From an uncultured Bacilli bacterium (GTDB lineage: Bacteria; Bacillota_I; Bacilli_A; RF39; UBA660), in assembly GCA_934130545.1 (NCBI GenBank), contig CAKOYD010000011.1, forward strand, positions 1-33,064: DNA of 33,064 bases, written 5' to 3'. Below the pieces are notes generated by a model. It worked only from the letters and a program-made list of their open reading frames with translations, had not been told where the DNA came from and did no database searches. The position numbers and the translations under genes are program-made. Below, in pieces: positions 14,290 to 21,439 of the stretch (positions within the stretch are counted from its first letter, which is position 1; each line of letters starts with the position of its first letter).

Positions 14290-14701
14290 TATTACTTGTT
14301 ATTTTATTTAACCAAAAATAATCTTTATTATCAAAATCGCAGACAAAGATGTTATTAGCATAATCATTTATTATATTAAATAAGTAAGAGTAATTACCAA
14401 TAGTTTTTAATTTTAAATTACAATTACTTACTATTAATTTACTTACTACTACTCTATTTTCCGTTATGTAATGAATATTACCTTGATTATAGTAATTATA
14501 GTTATCTATATTTTTTAGATAAGTATTTATAGAGTTCTTGTTAAAGGGAATAGCTATTTGTTCAAAATAACGATAAGTAATATTCATGTCAAAGTCTTTA
14601 GTATAATACATTTCTTCTAGTACTTGATACATTTTATATGGTTTATTTTTATAGACATTAGCAAAATATTTATTAATTCTAAATAGATAAAATACTCTCA
14701 T
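14267..14701 (-). CDS. sirA: SirA-like inhibitor of DnaA (sporulation)
   Basis: The 144-aa protein matches SirA (YneE, about 148 aa) in length, position and pattern. The start MRVFYLFRINKYFANVYKN corresponds to the YYTYLI.EEFANHY region of B. subtilis SirA. A central IAIPFNKNSINTYLKN and a C-terminal FVCDFDNKDYFWLN correspond to the conserved LAMDF.S..YGWLN end. SirA binds domain I of DnaA and blocks new rounds of replication in cells entering sporulation. It lies between tkt and yneF, exactly as in B. subtilis. A Spo0A-box-like site sits at its promoter. The identity rests on recalled alignment plus conserved order; divergence is considerable. Confidence 0.82.
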   Translation of the reverse strand: MRVFYLFRINKYFANVYKNKPYKMYQVLEEMYYTKDFDMNITYRYFEQIAIPFNKNSINTYLKNIDNYNYYNQGNIHYITENRVVVSKLIVSNCNLKLKTIGNYSYLFNIINDYANNIFVCDFDNKDYFWLNKITSNIDNRVVI

Positions 14702-14717
14702 ACCATCACCAATATTA

Positions 14718-14752
14718 ATTATATGGTAATCATATAGTATTTTTTTGTCGAA
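14718..14752 (-). promoter_or_regulatory. sirA promoter with Spo0A-box-like site
   Basis: TGTCGAA, a perfect match to the Spo0A box, lies at 14746-14752 (read on the plus strand). A consensus TATAAT for the minus strand lies at 14718-14723. With a 17-base spacer the -35 position (14741-14746) is a run of A with no sigma-A match, and it abuts the box. A poor -35 with an adjoining Spo0A box is how Spo0A-activated sigma-A promoters are built in Bacillus, and B. subtilis sirA is Spo0A-controlled. No other TGTCGAA was noticed in the intergenic DNA of the window. Confidence 0.6.
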
Positions 14753-16723
14753 TTATAATCTATTTTTTATTTTTATAACGATATTCGGAATATCTAATTC
14801 AAACTCTTCTAATAGGTCTTTAGGACTACCACTTTTACCGAAGTGATTGATTCTAATGATATCTTCTTCATCACTAGCAATACGATACCAATTAGGATCG
14901 TTAGAGAACTCGATAACTACTTTTTTATAATTCTTAGGTAATACTTGATTACGATAAGCTAAATCTTGTTTAAAGAATAAATCGATATTAGGCATAGAAA
15001 CAATTCTAGCTTCGATAAAACTTTTTAGAAGTTCTTGCTTTAATTGCATAGCAAGAGTTACTTCAGAACCACTAGCGACAATTATTAAGTCTAGTCTATT
15101 TTTAACTTCACTGATGACATAACCTCCGAAAGATACTTCTTCTATAGAGGTAAATTTAAATGTCTCCGTAGGATTTTTAGCAACTATTAAGGCACTTGGG
15201 TTATTACTTTTTAAGATTAAGTTCCAAGAACCAATTAATTCTTTATAATCACATGGTCTAAATACTTGTAAGTTAGGAATAGTTCTTAACATACCTAGTT
15301 GTTCAACTGGTTGATGAGTGGCACCATCACTACCAATAGTAAAACTATCATGGGTAAATATATAAGTTATCGGTAAGTTCATTAAAGCACTATTTCTAAT
15401 GGATGGTTTCATAAAGTCAGAAAATGTTAAGAATGTGCTACCAAATGGATGAAAGCCGGTTAAGGCAAAACCATTTAAGATAGCTCCCATAGCATTTTCT
15501 CGAACACCAAAGTTAATATTTCTTCCGGCATAGTTATCTTTAGAGTAATTACCTTTACCCTTTAGATAAGTTTTAGTAGAGGCTATTGTATCAGCACCTC
15601 CGCCAACAAAAGTTGGAATAAATGTAGATATAACATTCATAATTTGGAAGTTTATATCACGCATACCACTATCTAGTAAGATTTTATCTTGGTCAATTAC
15701 TTTATCTAGTTGAAGCATTATTGGTTCATTTTCAAGATAATCATTTAAATTTTCTACTTCTTCATCAGTGGCATTTCTAACATAGTTTTCATAATCTTGA
15801 TACCAAGCATTATAAACGTTATCATTTCTTACTTTGATATGTTGTTTTAAGGCTTCAATGTTTTCTTCATCAGGAGTAAATTCATTTGTAAAATCCAGTT
15901 TTTCTCTTATGGATGTTAAGTCATCTTTATCTAGCTTTCCATGAATAGTATTTTCTCCTTCATATAGAGAATATTTACCTATTGTAGTATTAACGATAAT
16001 TAATGATGGTTTATTACTCTTTTTAGCAGCATAGATAGCTTTATTTATTTCTTTGATTGATTCACCATTTTTTACTATTAGAACTAAGAATCCTAAGGCA
16101 GTATACATATCAGCAATCTTTTCGTTATAATCTTTATCTAATTTACCATCAAGTGTTGTATTATTAGCATCATATAAAAGAATAAGATTAGATAGGTTAT
16201 ATTGGCCGGCTAGAGAGGCTGCTTCATAAGATATTCCTTCCATTAAGTCGCCATCACTGCATAAGCAGTATATGTTATAATCAAATAATATTTCTTTTTT
16301 CTTGTTAAATATTGCTTCTAGGTGTTTTTCAGCCATAGCAAGTCCGACTGAGGTTGCTACGCCTTCTCCTAAGGCACCGGTTGTAGCTTCAATACGTTTA
16401 TTAATGTTTAATTCCGGATGTCCTGGAGTGATTGAATTAAGCACACGGTATTGCTTTAAATCATCAATAGTATAATCATTAGTTGTGCAATAAAGGGTTG
16501 CATATAGTAAAGCCGAACCATGACCGGCACTCAAGACAAATCTATCACGATTACACCAAGCAGGATTATCAAAATCATAAACTAAGTGTTCTTTAAATAA
16601 AGCATACATAATGTTAGCAGCTCCTAAGCATATGCCCGGATGACCACTACCAGCATTATTTATCATATCTAATGATAACAATCTTATATCATTAACCATT
16701 TTTTTGTCATCTAATCGACTCAT
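14753..16723 (-). CDS. tkt: Transketolase
   Basis: The full-length 656-aa transketolase is a thiamine-diphosphate enzyme that moves two-carbon units between sugar phosphates in the non-oxidative pentose phosphate pathway. NAGSGHPGICLGAA (about 20-33) and DRFVLSAGHGSALLYA (about 60-75) form the phosphate and cofactor site. CSDGDLMEG near 153-161 binds the diphosphate and metal. VRENAMGAI near 405-413 carries the catalytic Glu, and THDSFTIGSDGATHQPVEQL near 459-478 has the substrate His residues. The C-terminal domain is complete. sirA follows, starting 51 bases after the stop. Confidence 0.97.
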   Translation of the reverse strand: MSRLDDKKMVNDIRLLSLDMINNAGSGHPGICLGAANIMYALFKEHLVYDFDNPAWCNRDRFVLSAGHGSALLYATLYCTTNDYTIDDLKQYRVLNSITPGHPELNINKRIEATTGALGEGVATSVGLAMAEKHLEAIFNKKKEILFDYNIYCLCSDGDLMEGISYEAASLAGQYNLSNLILLYDANNTTLDGKLDKDYNEKIADMYTALGFLVLIVKNGESIKEINKAIYAAKKSNKPSLIIVNTTIGKYSLYEGENTIHGKLDKDDLTSIREKLDFTNEFTPDEENIEALKQHIKVRNDNVYNAWYQDYENYVRNATDEEVENLNDYLENEPIMLQLDKVIDQDKILLDSGMRDINFQIMNVISTFIPTFVGGGADTIASTKTYLKGKGNYSKDNYAGRNINFGVRENAMGAILNGFALTGFHPFGSTFLTFSDFMKPSIRNSALMNLPITYIFTHDSFTIGSDGATHQPVEQLGMLRTIPNLQVFRPCDYKELIGSWNLILKSNNPSALIVAKNPTETFKFTSIEEVSFGGYVISEVKNRLDLIIVASGSEVTLAMQLKQELLKSFIEARIVSMPNIDLFFKQDLAYRNQVLPKNYKKVVIEFSNDPNWYRIASDEEDIIRINHFGKSGSPKDLLEEFELDIPNIVIKIKNRL

Positions 16724-16767
16724 TATATCAACTCACTCTCTTCTATAGTAATTTTATCAAATATAAA

Positions 16768-16817
16768 GAAAAAAATCTAGTAATATATTATCATTTGACA
16801 ATACATTACTTAGATTT
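16768..16817 (-). terminator. Terminator after the 220-aa gene
   Basis: A long, imperfect AT-rich stem (left arm from 16773, right arm ending near 16817) contains AATCTA/TAGATT and ATTACT/AGTAAT pairs. On the minus strand it runs into TTTTTTTC. It overlaps the stop codon at 16817. Confidence 0.75.
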
Positions 16818-17479
16818 TAATATTTTCTTAGTACTCTTCCATATCCTTCTTTTTTAACAGGTGCGAAAGAATCGATATGTTCTACATATCCATCAACAAA
16901 GTCATATATTGAATTGTCGGCTTTTTTATCTAGAATATTGAAATAATCTGATGATAAAGTCCCATTACCAATATGTTTTACCATACGATGTCCCATTTCT
17001 TGTAATTTTCGATATGATGCTCTTTTTTCTTCTAATAATACTGGGTCTGTTATTACTTGTTTATTTTCATCATAGAATGTTATATCTTCAGCATTTACTT
17101 CCTGATAACCAAATAACTTAGCATTATTTAAACAAAATTCACCAGTAAAGAATGTTTGGCGTATTTTACTGATATCTTCTTTACTTAATAATTCATGATA
17201 ACCAAAATATTTTAATAATTCATCTAGACAAATAGCATCTTTAACTACGATTCCTCTATCAATATATTTAGTTGGATTAGTAATATTTACGACTGGATAT
17301 TGTGGTGACTCATATAAAACATCAGTAGCCATATCATCATCTAAACTAAATAAGATATTACGGCAAGTATCATATGTATATACAACTATTATGCCATTAT
17401 CATTTAATTGATATTCATAAGGCACTACTAACTCGCCAACATATAATCTATCCCTTTTTACTGTGTTTTTGTGTTCCAT
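16817..17479 (-). CDS. Conserved hypothetical protein (220 aa)
   Basis: Not recognised. It is a soluble protein with no signal peptide or membrane segment and mixed alpha/beta character. It is acidic and Tyr/Asp-rich, with an RKLQEMGHRMVKHIGNG segment near 151-167 and a C-terminal FAPVKKEGYGRVLRKY. It starts 17 bases downstream of the stop of a short-chain dehydrogenase, so the two probably act together or are at least co-expressed. The ATG is preceded by AAAAGGAG. Confidence 0.8.
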   Translation of the reverse strand: MEHKNTVKRDRLYVGELVVPYEYQLNDNGIIVVYTYDTCRNILFSLDDDMATDVLYESPQYPVVNITNPTKYIDRGIVVKDAICLDELLKYFGYHELLSKEDISKIRQTFFTGEFCLNNAKLFGYQEVNAEDITFYDENKQVITDPVLLEEKRASYRKLQEMGHRMVKHIGNGTLSSDYFNILDKKADNSIYDFVDGYVEHIDSFAPVKKEGYGRVLRKY

Positions 17480-17496
17480 TATTTTTAACTCCTTTT

Positions 17497-18255
17497 CTAT
17501 ACAGCGGTATATCCACCATCAATTGGTAGAATTACTCCTGTAACATAGCTTGCTTCATCACTAGCTAAAAATATTGCCCCTGCGTTTAATTCCCCTTCTT
17601 TACCATATCTTCCTAAAGGTACAGTTAATTTCATATAATCAGTAAATTCTTTAGTGTTTAGTGTATCACTGGTTAATTCTGTTTCAAAATAACCTGGGCA
17701 GATAGCATTACAAGTAATATTATATTTAGCAAGTTCGGCCGCAACAGCTCGTGTGAAATTAATAACTCCGCCTTTAGATGAATGATAAGCAACCGTATCT
17801 AATGCCGTATTTCCTACCATACCATACATTGAGGCGATATTAATAATTCTACCATAGTTATTTTCTTTCATAATATTAGCATAGGTTCTTGTAACATAGA
17901 AGACACTATTTAAGTCAGTATCAATAGTAAAGTTCCATTCTTCATCAGTCATATTTAGAACACCATTATTTTTAGCAGAACCGGCACAATTGACTAAGAT
18001 ATCGACTTTGCCATAATATTCTTTTGCTTTTTTAGCAGATTCTTCTATTTCATTTGGTTTAGTAACATCACATTTAATAGCTAAGGCATCAACTCCTAAG
18101 GCTTTAATTTCTTGTGATAGTTCATTTAACTTTTCTATTCTTCTTGCTAACAATACTAAATTAGCACCTTGTTTAGCAAAGGCATAAGCCATTTGTTTAC
18201 CTAATCCACTTGAAGATCCAGTAATAACTACTACTCTATTCTTTAAATTAAACAT
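17497..18255 (-). CDS. Short-chain dehydrogenase/reductase
   Basis: This is a 252-aa classical SDR. The NAD(P) motif TGSSSGLG lies at 12-19, and a basic ARR near 37-39 hints at NADP(H). NCAGS near 89-93, the catalytic Ser in IASMYG near 141, YHSSKGG near 157-163 (Tyr and Lys of the active site) and a C-terminal DGGY complete the fold. By sequence alone it could be a gluconate 5-dehydrogenase-like sugar or polyol enzyme or a FabG-like 3-oxoacyl-ACP reductase. No fatty acid synthesis genes are nearby, so the substrate is open. It is the middle gene of a three-gene operon, ten bases after the membrane-anchored protein. AAAGGAG precedes the ATG. Confidence 0.92.
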   Translation of the reverse strand: MFNLKNRVVVITGSSSGLGKQMAYAFAKQGANLVLLARRIEKLNELSQEIKALGVDALAIKCDVTKPNEIEESAKKAKEYYGKVDILVNCAGSAKNNGVLNMTDEEWNFTIDTDLNSVFYVTRTYANIMKENNYGRIINIASMYGMVGNTALDTVAYHSSKGGVINFTRAVAAELAKYNITCNAICPGYFETELTSDTLNTKEFTDYMKLTVPLGRYGKEGELNAGAIFLASDEASYVTGVILPIDGGYTAV

Positions 18256-18265
18256 ATATTCTCCT

Positions 18266-18796
18266 TTATTTATTTAAATTATTTGTTATCTCTTCTTCTC
18301 CTTCTAAATACATAGTAATAGCGTCACCTTCTATTTTAATTAGGGTATCTTTTACTACTTTTAAGTTTTCTAATGTAGTAGCATTTCTATTAGATGTATC
18401 GCTTACATATTTAGAATTAAAACTTGATGATGTATCAACACGATATACTTTAGATTCACTTAGTTTACTTGATACTATAGTATTTATATTATTATTACTT
18501 TCCTTAAAATCATAAAAGTATACATAGTATGATTCTTCACTTTGATTAAAAATACTTTTGGCTAAGATAGCATTACTAACTGTTTGATTAGTTGTGTTAG
18601 TAGTATTATTTTTACCAAATAAGTTTATTTCTTTAGTTATAAATATAGCAGATACTAAATATAAAAATACTGCTGATAAAATAACGATTACTGATACTTT
18701 AACGAATTTTGTTAAATTATAATCTTCAGTAATATTTTCATTCTTTAGACTCTTTCCTTCTTTTTTTGCTTGTTTTCTTCTTAATTCTCTTCCCAT
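18266..18796 (-). CDS. Membrane-anchored protein, unknown
   Basis: The product is 176 aa from the ATG at 18796, chosen because AGGAGG lies six bases upstream (an ATG at 18802 abuts that site). It has a basic cytoplasmic N-terminus (GRELRRKQAKKEGKS), one membrane helix (about 32-54), a Thr/Asn linker and an extracytoplasmic domain. The YYVYFYDF...N.. stretch followed by alternating strands recalls a thioredoxin-like fold, but no CxxC is present. Function unknown. It is first in an operon with the SDR and the 220-aa protein, behind a strong promoter. Confidence 0.8.
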   Translation of the reverse strand: MGRELRRKQAKKEGKSLKNENITEDYNLTKFVKVSVIVILSAVFLYLVSAIFITKEINLFGKNNTTNTTNQTVSNAILAKSIFNQSEESYYVYFYDFKESNNNINTIVSSKLSESKVYRVDTSSSFNSKYVSDTSNRNATTLENLKVVKDTLIKIEGDAITMYLEGEEEITNNLNK

Positions 18797-18813
18797 AACC
18801 ATCCTCCTAATTA

Positions 18814-18842
18814 ATTATAAAACAAAAAGCAATAGTTGTAAA
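18814..18842 (-). promoter_or_regulatory. Promoter of the three-gene SDR operon
   Basis: TTTACA (18837-18842), a 17-base spacer and consensus TATAAT (18814-18819) lie on the minus strand, just outside the duplicated trmK end at 18881-18944. Confidence 0.75.
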
Positions 18843-18880
18843 GGTTATTTGGGTGTTTCATGGCCTTGTGATAAGTTAAA

Positions 18881-18944
18881 TTAAAAAACAAATAGTTATC
18901 CAAACCATTTGCTTATTTATACATATGTAATTCTTTTAATATTT
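18881..18944. repeat. 64-bp direct repeat, spare copy of the trmK end
   Basis: Identical base for base to 19658-19721. It holds the last 32 bases of the trmK coding sequence plus 32 bases of its terminator region, but no upstream trmK sequence. Similarity ends abruptly on both sides. Confidence 0.97.
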
Positions 18945-18985
18945 ATTATGAGCATACTTATTTCTAACTAACATTTGATTTTCAT

Positions 18986-19013
18986 CAAAAAGCACACATA
19001 TCTACATGTGTGC
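18986..19013 (-). terminator. Terminator of the Nudix gene
   Basis: GCACACAT (18992-18999) and ATGTGTGC (19006-19013) form a perfect 8-bp stem, followed by TTTTT on the minus strand. It is 58 bases beyond the Nudix stop and inside the island. Confidence 0.8.
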
Positions 19014-19070
19014 ATATCATTATACTCATTTTTTAAGTTGTTTAAATTAAATGTATAGCAATGCCAAGAA

Positions 19071-19490
19071 TTACAAATCTATGTTTTTATTATTCAACTC
19101 AATTTTTATTTCTTCAATTATATGTCCTATATTACCTTCTCCAGCGTACTTGTTCATGTCAAAAAAGTTATCGTTTATATCAACCCACTCAAGTTTATTA
19201 ACTTCTTCAATGATGCATACATCTTTATTCAATATACCGTAATACACTTCAATTGACTTATTCAAAGTAATATATTCGATATTCATAAAATGTATCAATA
19301 AAACATCATCACAATTAATGTTAGTTTCTTCCCTAAGTTCTCTATATGCCTCATTTAAACCATCATTTTCTTTATCAATTTTTCCTCCAACTAAATTAAA
19401 CATTCCTTTGTAAGGATTTTTTGCCCTTTTACACATTAGAGTTTTATTTAAGTCCTTGCTAAAGACCACTATTACATTATATTTTTTCAT
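19071..19490 (-). CDS. Nudix hydrolase
   Basis: The 139-aa protein has a Nudix box at about residues 35-58: GGKIDKENDGLNEAYRELRE followed by ETNI. The catalytic REL.EE core is intact. The outer Glu of the G-x5-E part appears shifted to Asn, with Glu one residue earlier, and the usual final Gly is Asn. Nudix enzymes cleave nucleoside diphosphates linked to another group, for example oxidised dNTPs, NADH or sugar nucleotides; MutT-like or other specificity cannot be assigned. It is the only gene between the two 64-bp repeats. The ATG follows AGAGGTG. Confidence 0.92.
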   Translation of the reverse strand: MKKYNVIVVFSKDLNKTLMCKRAKNPYKGMFNLVGGKIDKENDGLNEAYRELREETNINCDDVLLIHFMNIEYITLNKSIEVYYGILNKDVCIIEEVNKLEWVDINDNFFDMNKYAGEGNIGHIIEEIKIELNNKNIDL

Positions 19491-19507
19491 TCTGACACCT
19501 CTACATT

Positions 19508-19542
19508 ATTATAACACATTAACAATCAAATTTAATGTTAAT
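19508..19542 (-). promoter_or_regulatory. Promoter of the Nudix gene with inverted repeat
   Basis: TATAAT (19508-19513) lies 18 bases ahead of the ATG. Directly upstream, ATTAACA (19518-19524) and TGTTAAT (19536-19542) form a perfect inverted repeat with an 11-base centre in the -15 to -35 area. This could be an operator, since no good -35 box is seen. Confidence 0.5.
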
Positions 19543-19551
19543 TGTATCATT

Positions 19552-19609
19552 AAAAAAGATGTAGGAAAACCGACATTTAAATTTACCGATTTCCTACATT
19601 TTATTTTAC
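19552..19609. terminator. Bidirectional hairpin at the edge of the island
   Basis: ATGTAGGAAA (19559-19568) and TTTCCTACAT (19590-19599) form a perfect 10-bp stem. A long AT-rich loop contains CCGACATTTAAATTTACCG. A and T runs flank both sides. It insulates the Nudix unit from trmK, whose own terminator lies at 19660-19688, so two terminators stand back to back. Confidence 0.7.
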
Positions 19610-19657
19610 CATTTACAGTAATCTCTATATTTGTTGCCTTTCATCTTTTCTATCAAC

Positions 19658-19721
19658 TTAAAAAACAAATAGTTATCCAAACCATTTGCTTATTTATACA
19701 TATGTAATTCTTTTAATATTT
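19658..19721. repeat. 64-bp direct repeat, genuine trmK end
   Basis: Identical to 18881-18944. It includes the trmK stop codon at 19690-19692 and its terminator. Confidence 0.97.
19660..19688 (-). terminator. Terminator of trmK
   Basis: CAAATAGTT (19666-19674) pairs with the complementary stretch AACCATTTG ending at 19688, with one mismatch, and runs into TTTTTT on the minus strand. The same structure recurs in the spare copy at 18883-18911. Confidence 0.75.
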
Positions 19722-20346
19722 TTAATCTAATTAGTAGTTTTCTTTTAGGAATATTATTTTTTATATTTACTAGTTTAGTATATTCTTTATTCTTTCTTTC
19801 AATAAATATTTTACTATTTTCTTTTAATAATATTGGTCCAAAATAATATTCTTTATTAGTATATTTCTTTTTACCTTTAGTAAATAGTATTACAGTATAG
19901 TATATATTTTTATCTAAGATTAATTCTTCTTTGCTTATACAATAACCTAATTTAACTATTTTTCTTCGAACATACTCAATATCATTATTACTTTGAATAA
20001 TGATATTATTTACGGTATTTAGCTTTTCTTGGTTATTTGTTAGGATATCTATAATAGTATGACCACCCATGCCCGAGATAATTATGGTATCTATTTCATC
20101 ATTAATATTATCAAGGCCATTAGATAGACATACTTTTATTTTATCTTCTAGATGATATTTATTAATGTTTTTAATAGCATTATCTAGGGCATTTTGGTTA
20201 ATATCACTAGCAATAATACTTATATTTTGTTTATTCATAGCTAAGTAAATACTTACTAGTCCGTGATCACATCCAATATCTACTACTTTACTATTATCAT
20301 CTACTAAGTTTGCAATAGCTAATAATCTTTTAGATAATTTAATCAT
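19690..20346 (-). CDS. trmK: tRNA (adenine-22-N1) methyltransferase
   Basis: The 218-aa class I SAM methyltransferase starts KLSKRLLAIANLV, followed by VVDIGCDHGLVSIYLA (motif I, about 21-36), ASDINQNALDNA near 45-56 and the characteristic TIIISGMGGHTIIDIL near 87-102. TrmK methylates A22 of tRNAs in Gram-positive bacteria. It overlaps the end of rpoD by eight bases, matching the dnaG-sigA-yqfN(trmK) order of B. subtilis. Its last 32 coding bases are duplicated at 18881-18944. Confidence 0.94.
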   Translation of the reverse strand: MIKLSKRLLAIANLVDDNSKVVDIGCDHGLVSIYLAMNKQNISIIASDINQNALDNAIKNINKYHLEDKIKVCLSNGLDNINDEIDTIIISGMGGHTIIDILTNNQEKLNTVNNIIIQSNNDIEYVRRKIVKLGYCISKEELILDKNIYYTVILFTKGKKKYTNKEYYFGPILLKENSKIFIERKNKEYTKLVNIKNNIPKRKLLIRLKILKELHMYK

Positions 20347-21439
20347 TTAAGAAATCCTTTAGTTTTTTAGAACGTGATGGATGTCTTAACTTTCTTAATG
20401 CTTTAGCTTCAATTTGTCTTATTCTTTCACGAGTTACGCCAAACATTTGACCTACTTCTTCAAGAGTTTTACAAGAACCATCATCTAGACCGAATCTTAG
20501 TCTTAATACTTGCTCTTCTCTTTCAGTTAATGTAAGTAAAACATCAGATATTTCATCTTTTAATACTTCATGAATAGTATATTCTTCAGGAGACATACTT
20601 CTTTCATCTTTAACGAAATCTCCTAAATGGGAGTCATCTTCTTCACCGATTGGTGTTTCTAGGCTAACAGGTTCTTGAGCTATTTTAACTATTTCTCTAA
20701 CTTTATCTAGAGATAAGTGCATCTTCTTAGCTAATTCTTCTTCGGTTGGTTCACGATTTAGTTCTAGAGTAAGTTGTCTTTGATAACGAGATAATCTATT
20801 AATTGTTTCAACCATATGAACTGGTACTCTGATAGTTCTAGCTTGGTCAGCAATAGCTCTAGTAATAGCTTGTCTTATCCACCATGTAGCATATGTTGAG
20901 AACTTATACCCTTTCGTAGCATCAAATTTTTCAACGGCTTTCATTAAACCAATATTACCTTCTTGAATTAAATCTAGGAATAACATCCCACGACCAACAT
21001 ATCTTTTAGCAATACTAACTACTAGACGTAAGTTTGATTCTGCTAGGATATTTTTTGCTTCTTCATCACCATTAACAATACGTTCTGATAAAGCCATTTC
21101 TTCATCTAAGGATAATAAAGATATTTTACCTATTTCCTTTAAGTACATTCTAACAGGGTCATTGATAGTTATTTCTTTAGCAATAGTACTATCTTTAAGT
21201 AAGTCTTCAATATTGCCACCATCGTCTTCTTCATCAGTACCACCCGCTAGATCTTCATCAGTTACTACTTGAATATTGTTTTCCATTAAAGAATTATATA
21301 ACTCATCTAGACTATCATTATCTAGTTCTAATCCTTTTAGAGCAGTGGCTAATTGTTCATAGGTAACAAATCCTGACTCTAATCCCTTCTTAATTAGTTC
21401 TTCTTTTCTTTTTTCAAAAGGCTTTATTTCTTCAATCAT
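20339..21439 (-). CDS. rpoD: Housekeeping sigma factor (sigma-A / RpoD)
   Basis: This is a 366-aa group 1 sigma factor. Region 1.1 (about 10-65) is followed by an acidic Asp/Glu/Gly linker. Region 1.2 begins near DPVRMYLKEIG. Region 2 has NLRLVVSIAKRYVGRGMLFLDLIQEGN and the -10-binding YKFSTYATWWIRQAITRAI. Region 3 and region 4 follow with VGQMFGVTRERIRQIEAKALRKLRHP, which reads the -35 box. The region 2.4 and 4.2 residues look standard, consistent with the TTGACA/TATAAT promoters found in the window. Its ATG overlaps the dnaG stop by four bases. Confidence 0.98.
   Translation of the reverse strand: MIEEIKPFEKRKEELIKKGLESGFVTYEQLATALKGLELDNDSLDELYNSLMENNIQVVTDEDLAGGTDEEDDGGNIEDLLKDSTIAKEITINDPVRMYLKEIGKISLLSLDEEMALSERIVNGDEEAKNILAESNLRLVVSIAKRYVGRGMLFLDLIQEGNIGLMKAVEKFDATKGYKFSTYATWWIRQAITRAIADQARTIRVPVHMVETINRLSRYQRQLTLELNREPTEEELAKKMHLSLDKVREIVKIAQEPVSLETPIGEEDDSHLGDFVKDERSMSPEEYTIHEVLKDEISDVLLTLTEREEQVLRLRFGLDDGSCKTLEEVGQMFGVTRERIRQIEAKALRKLRHPSRSKKLKDFLND

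Larger units (their letters stand above)
18881..19721. mobile_element. Putative Nudix mini-island flanked by trmK-end repeats
   Basis: Two perfect 64-bp direct repeats (18881-18944 and 19658-19721) bound a 713-bp unit carrying one gene, a Nudix hydrolase, with its own promoter and terminators. The right copy is the real 3' end and terminator of trmK; the left copy is a spare one. Integrative elements that insert into gene ends restore the gene in this way and leave a duplicate at the far side. No integrase is present, so it would have to be mobilised in trans, or it arose by homologous recombination of a circle. Recombination between the repeats would release a 777-bp circle and leave trmK intact. 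Confidence 0.45.

Noticed and set aside
19552..19609. Integron attC-like recombination site at the edge of the Nudix unit
   Set aside because: The stem is perfect and flanked by A and T runs, as in a bidirectional terminator. The attC core motifs and bulged bases are missing.
19456..19707. Plus-strand 83-codon frame over the Nudix promoter and trmK end
   Set aside because: It covers promoter, hairpin and terminator sequence of the opposite strand and has no ribosome binding site.
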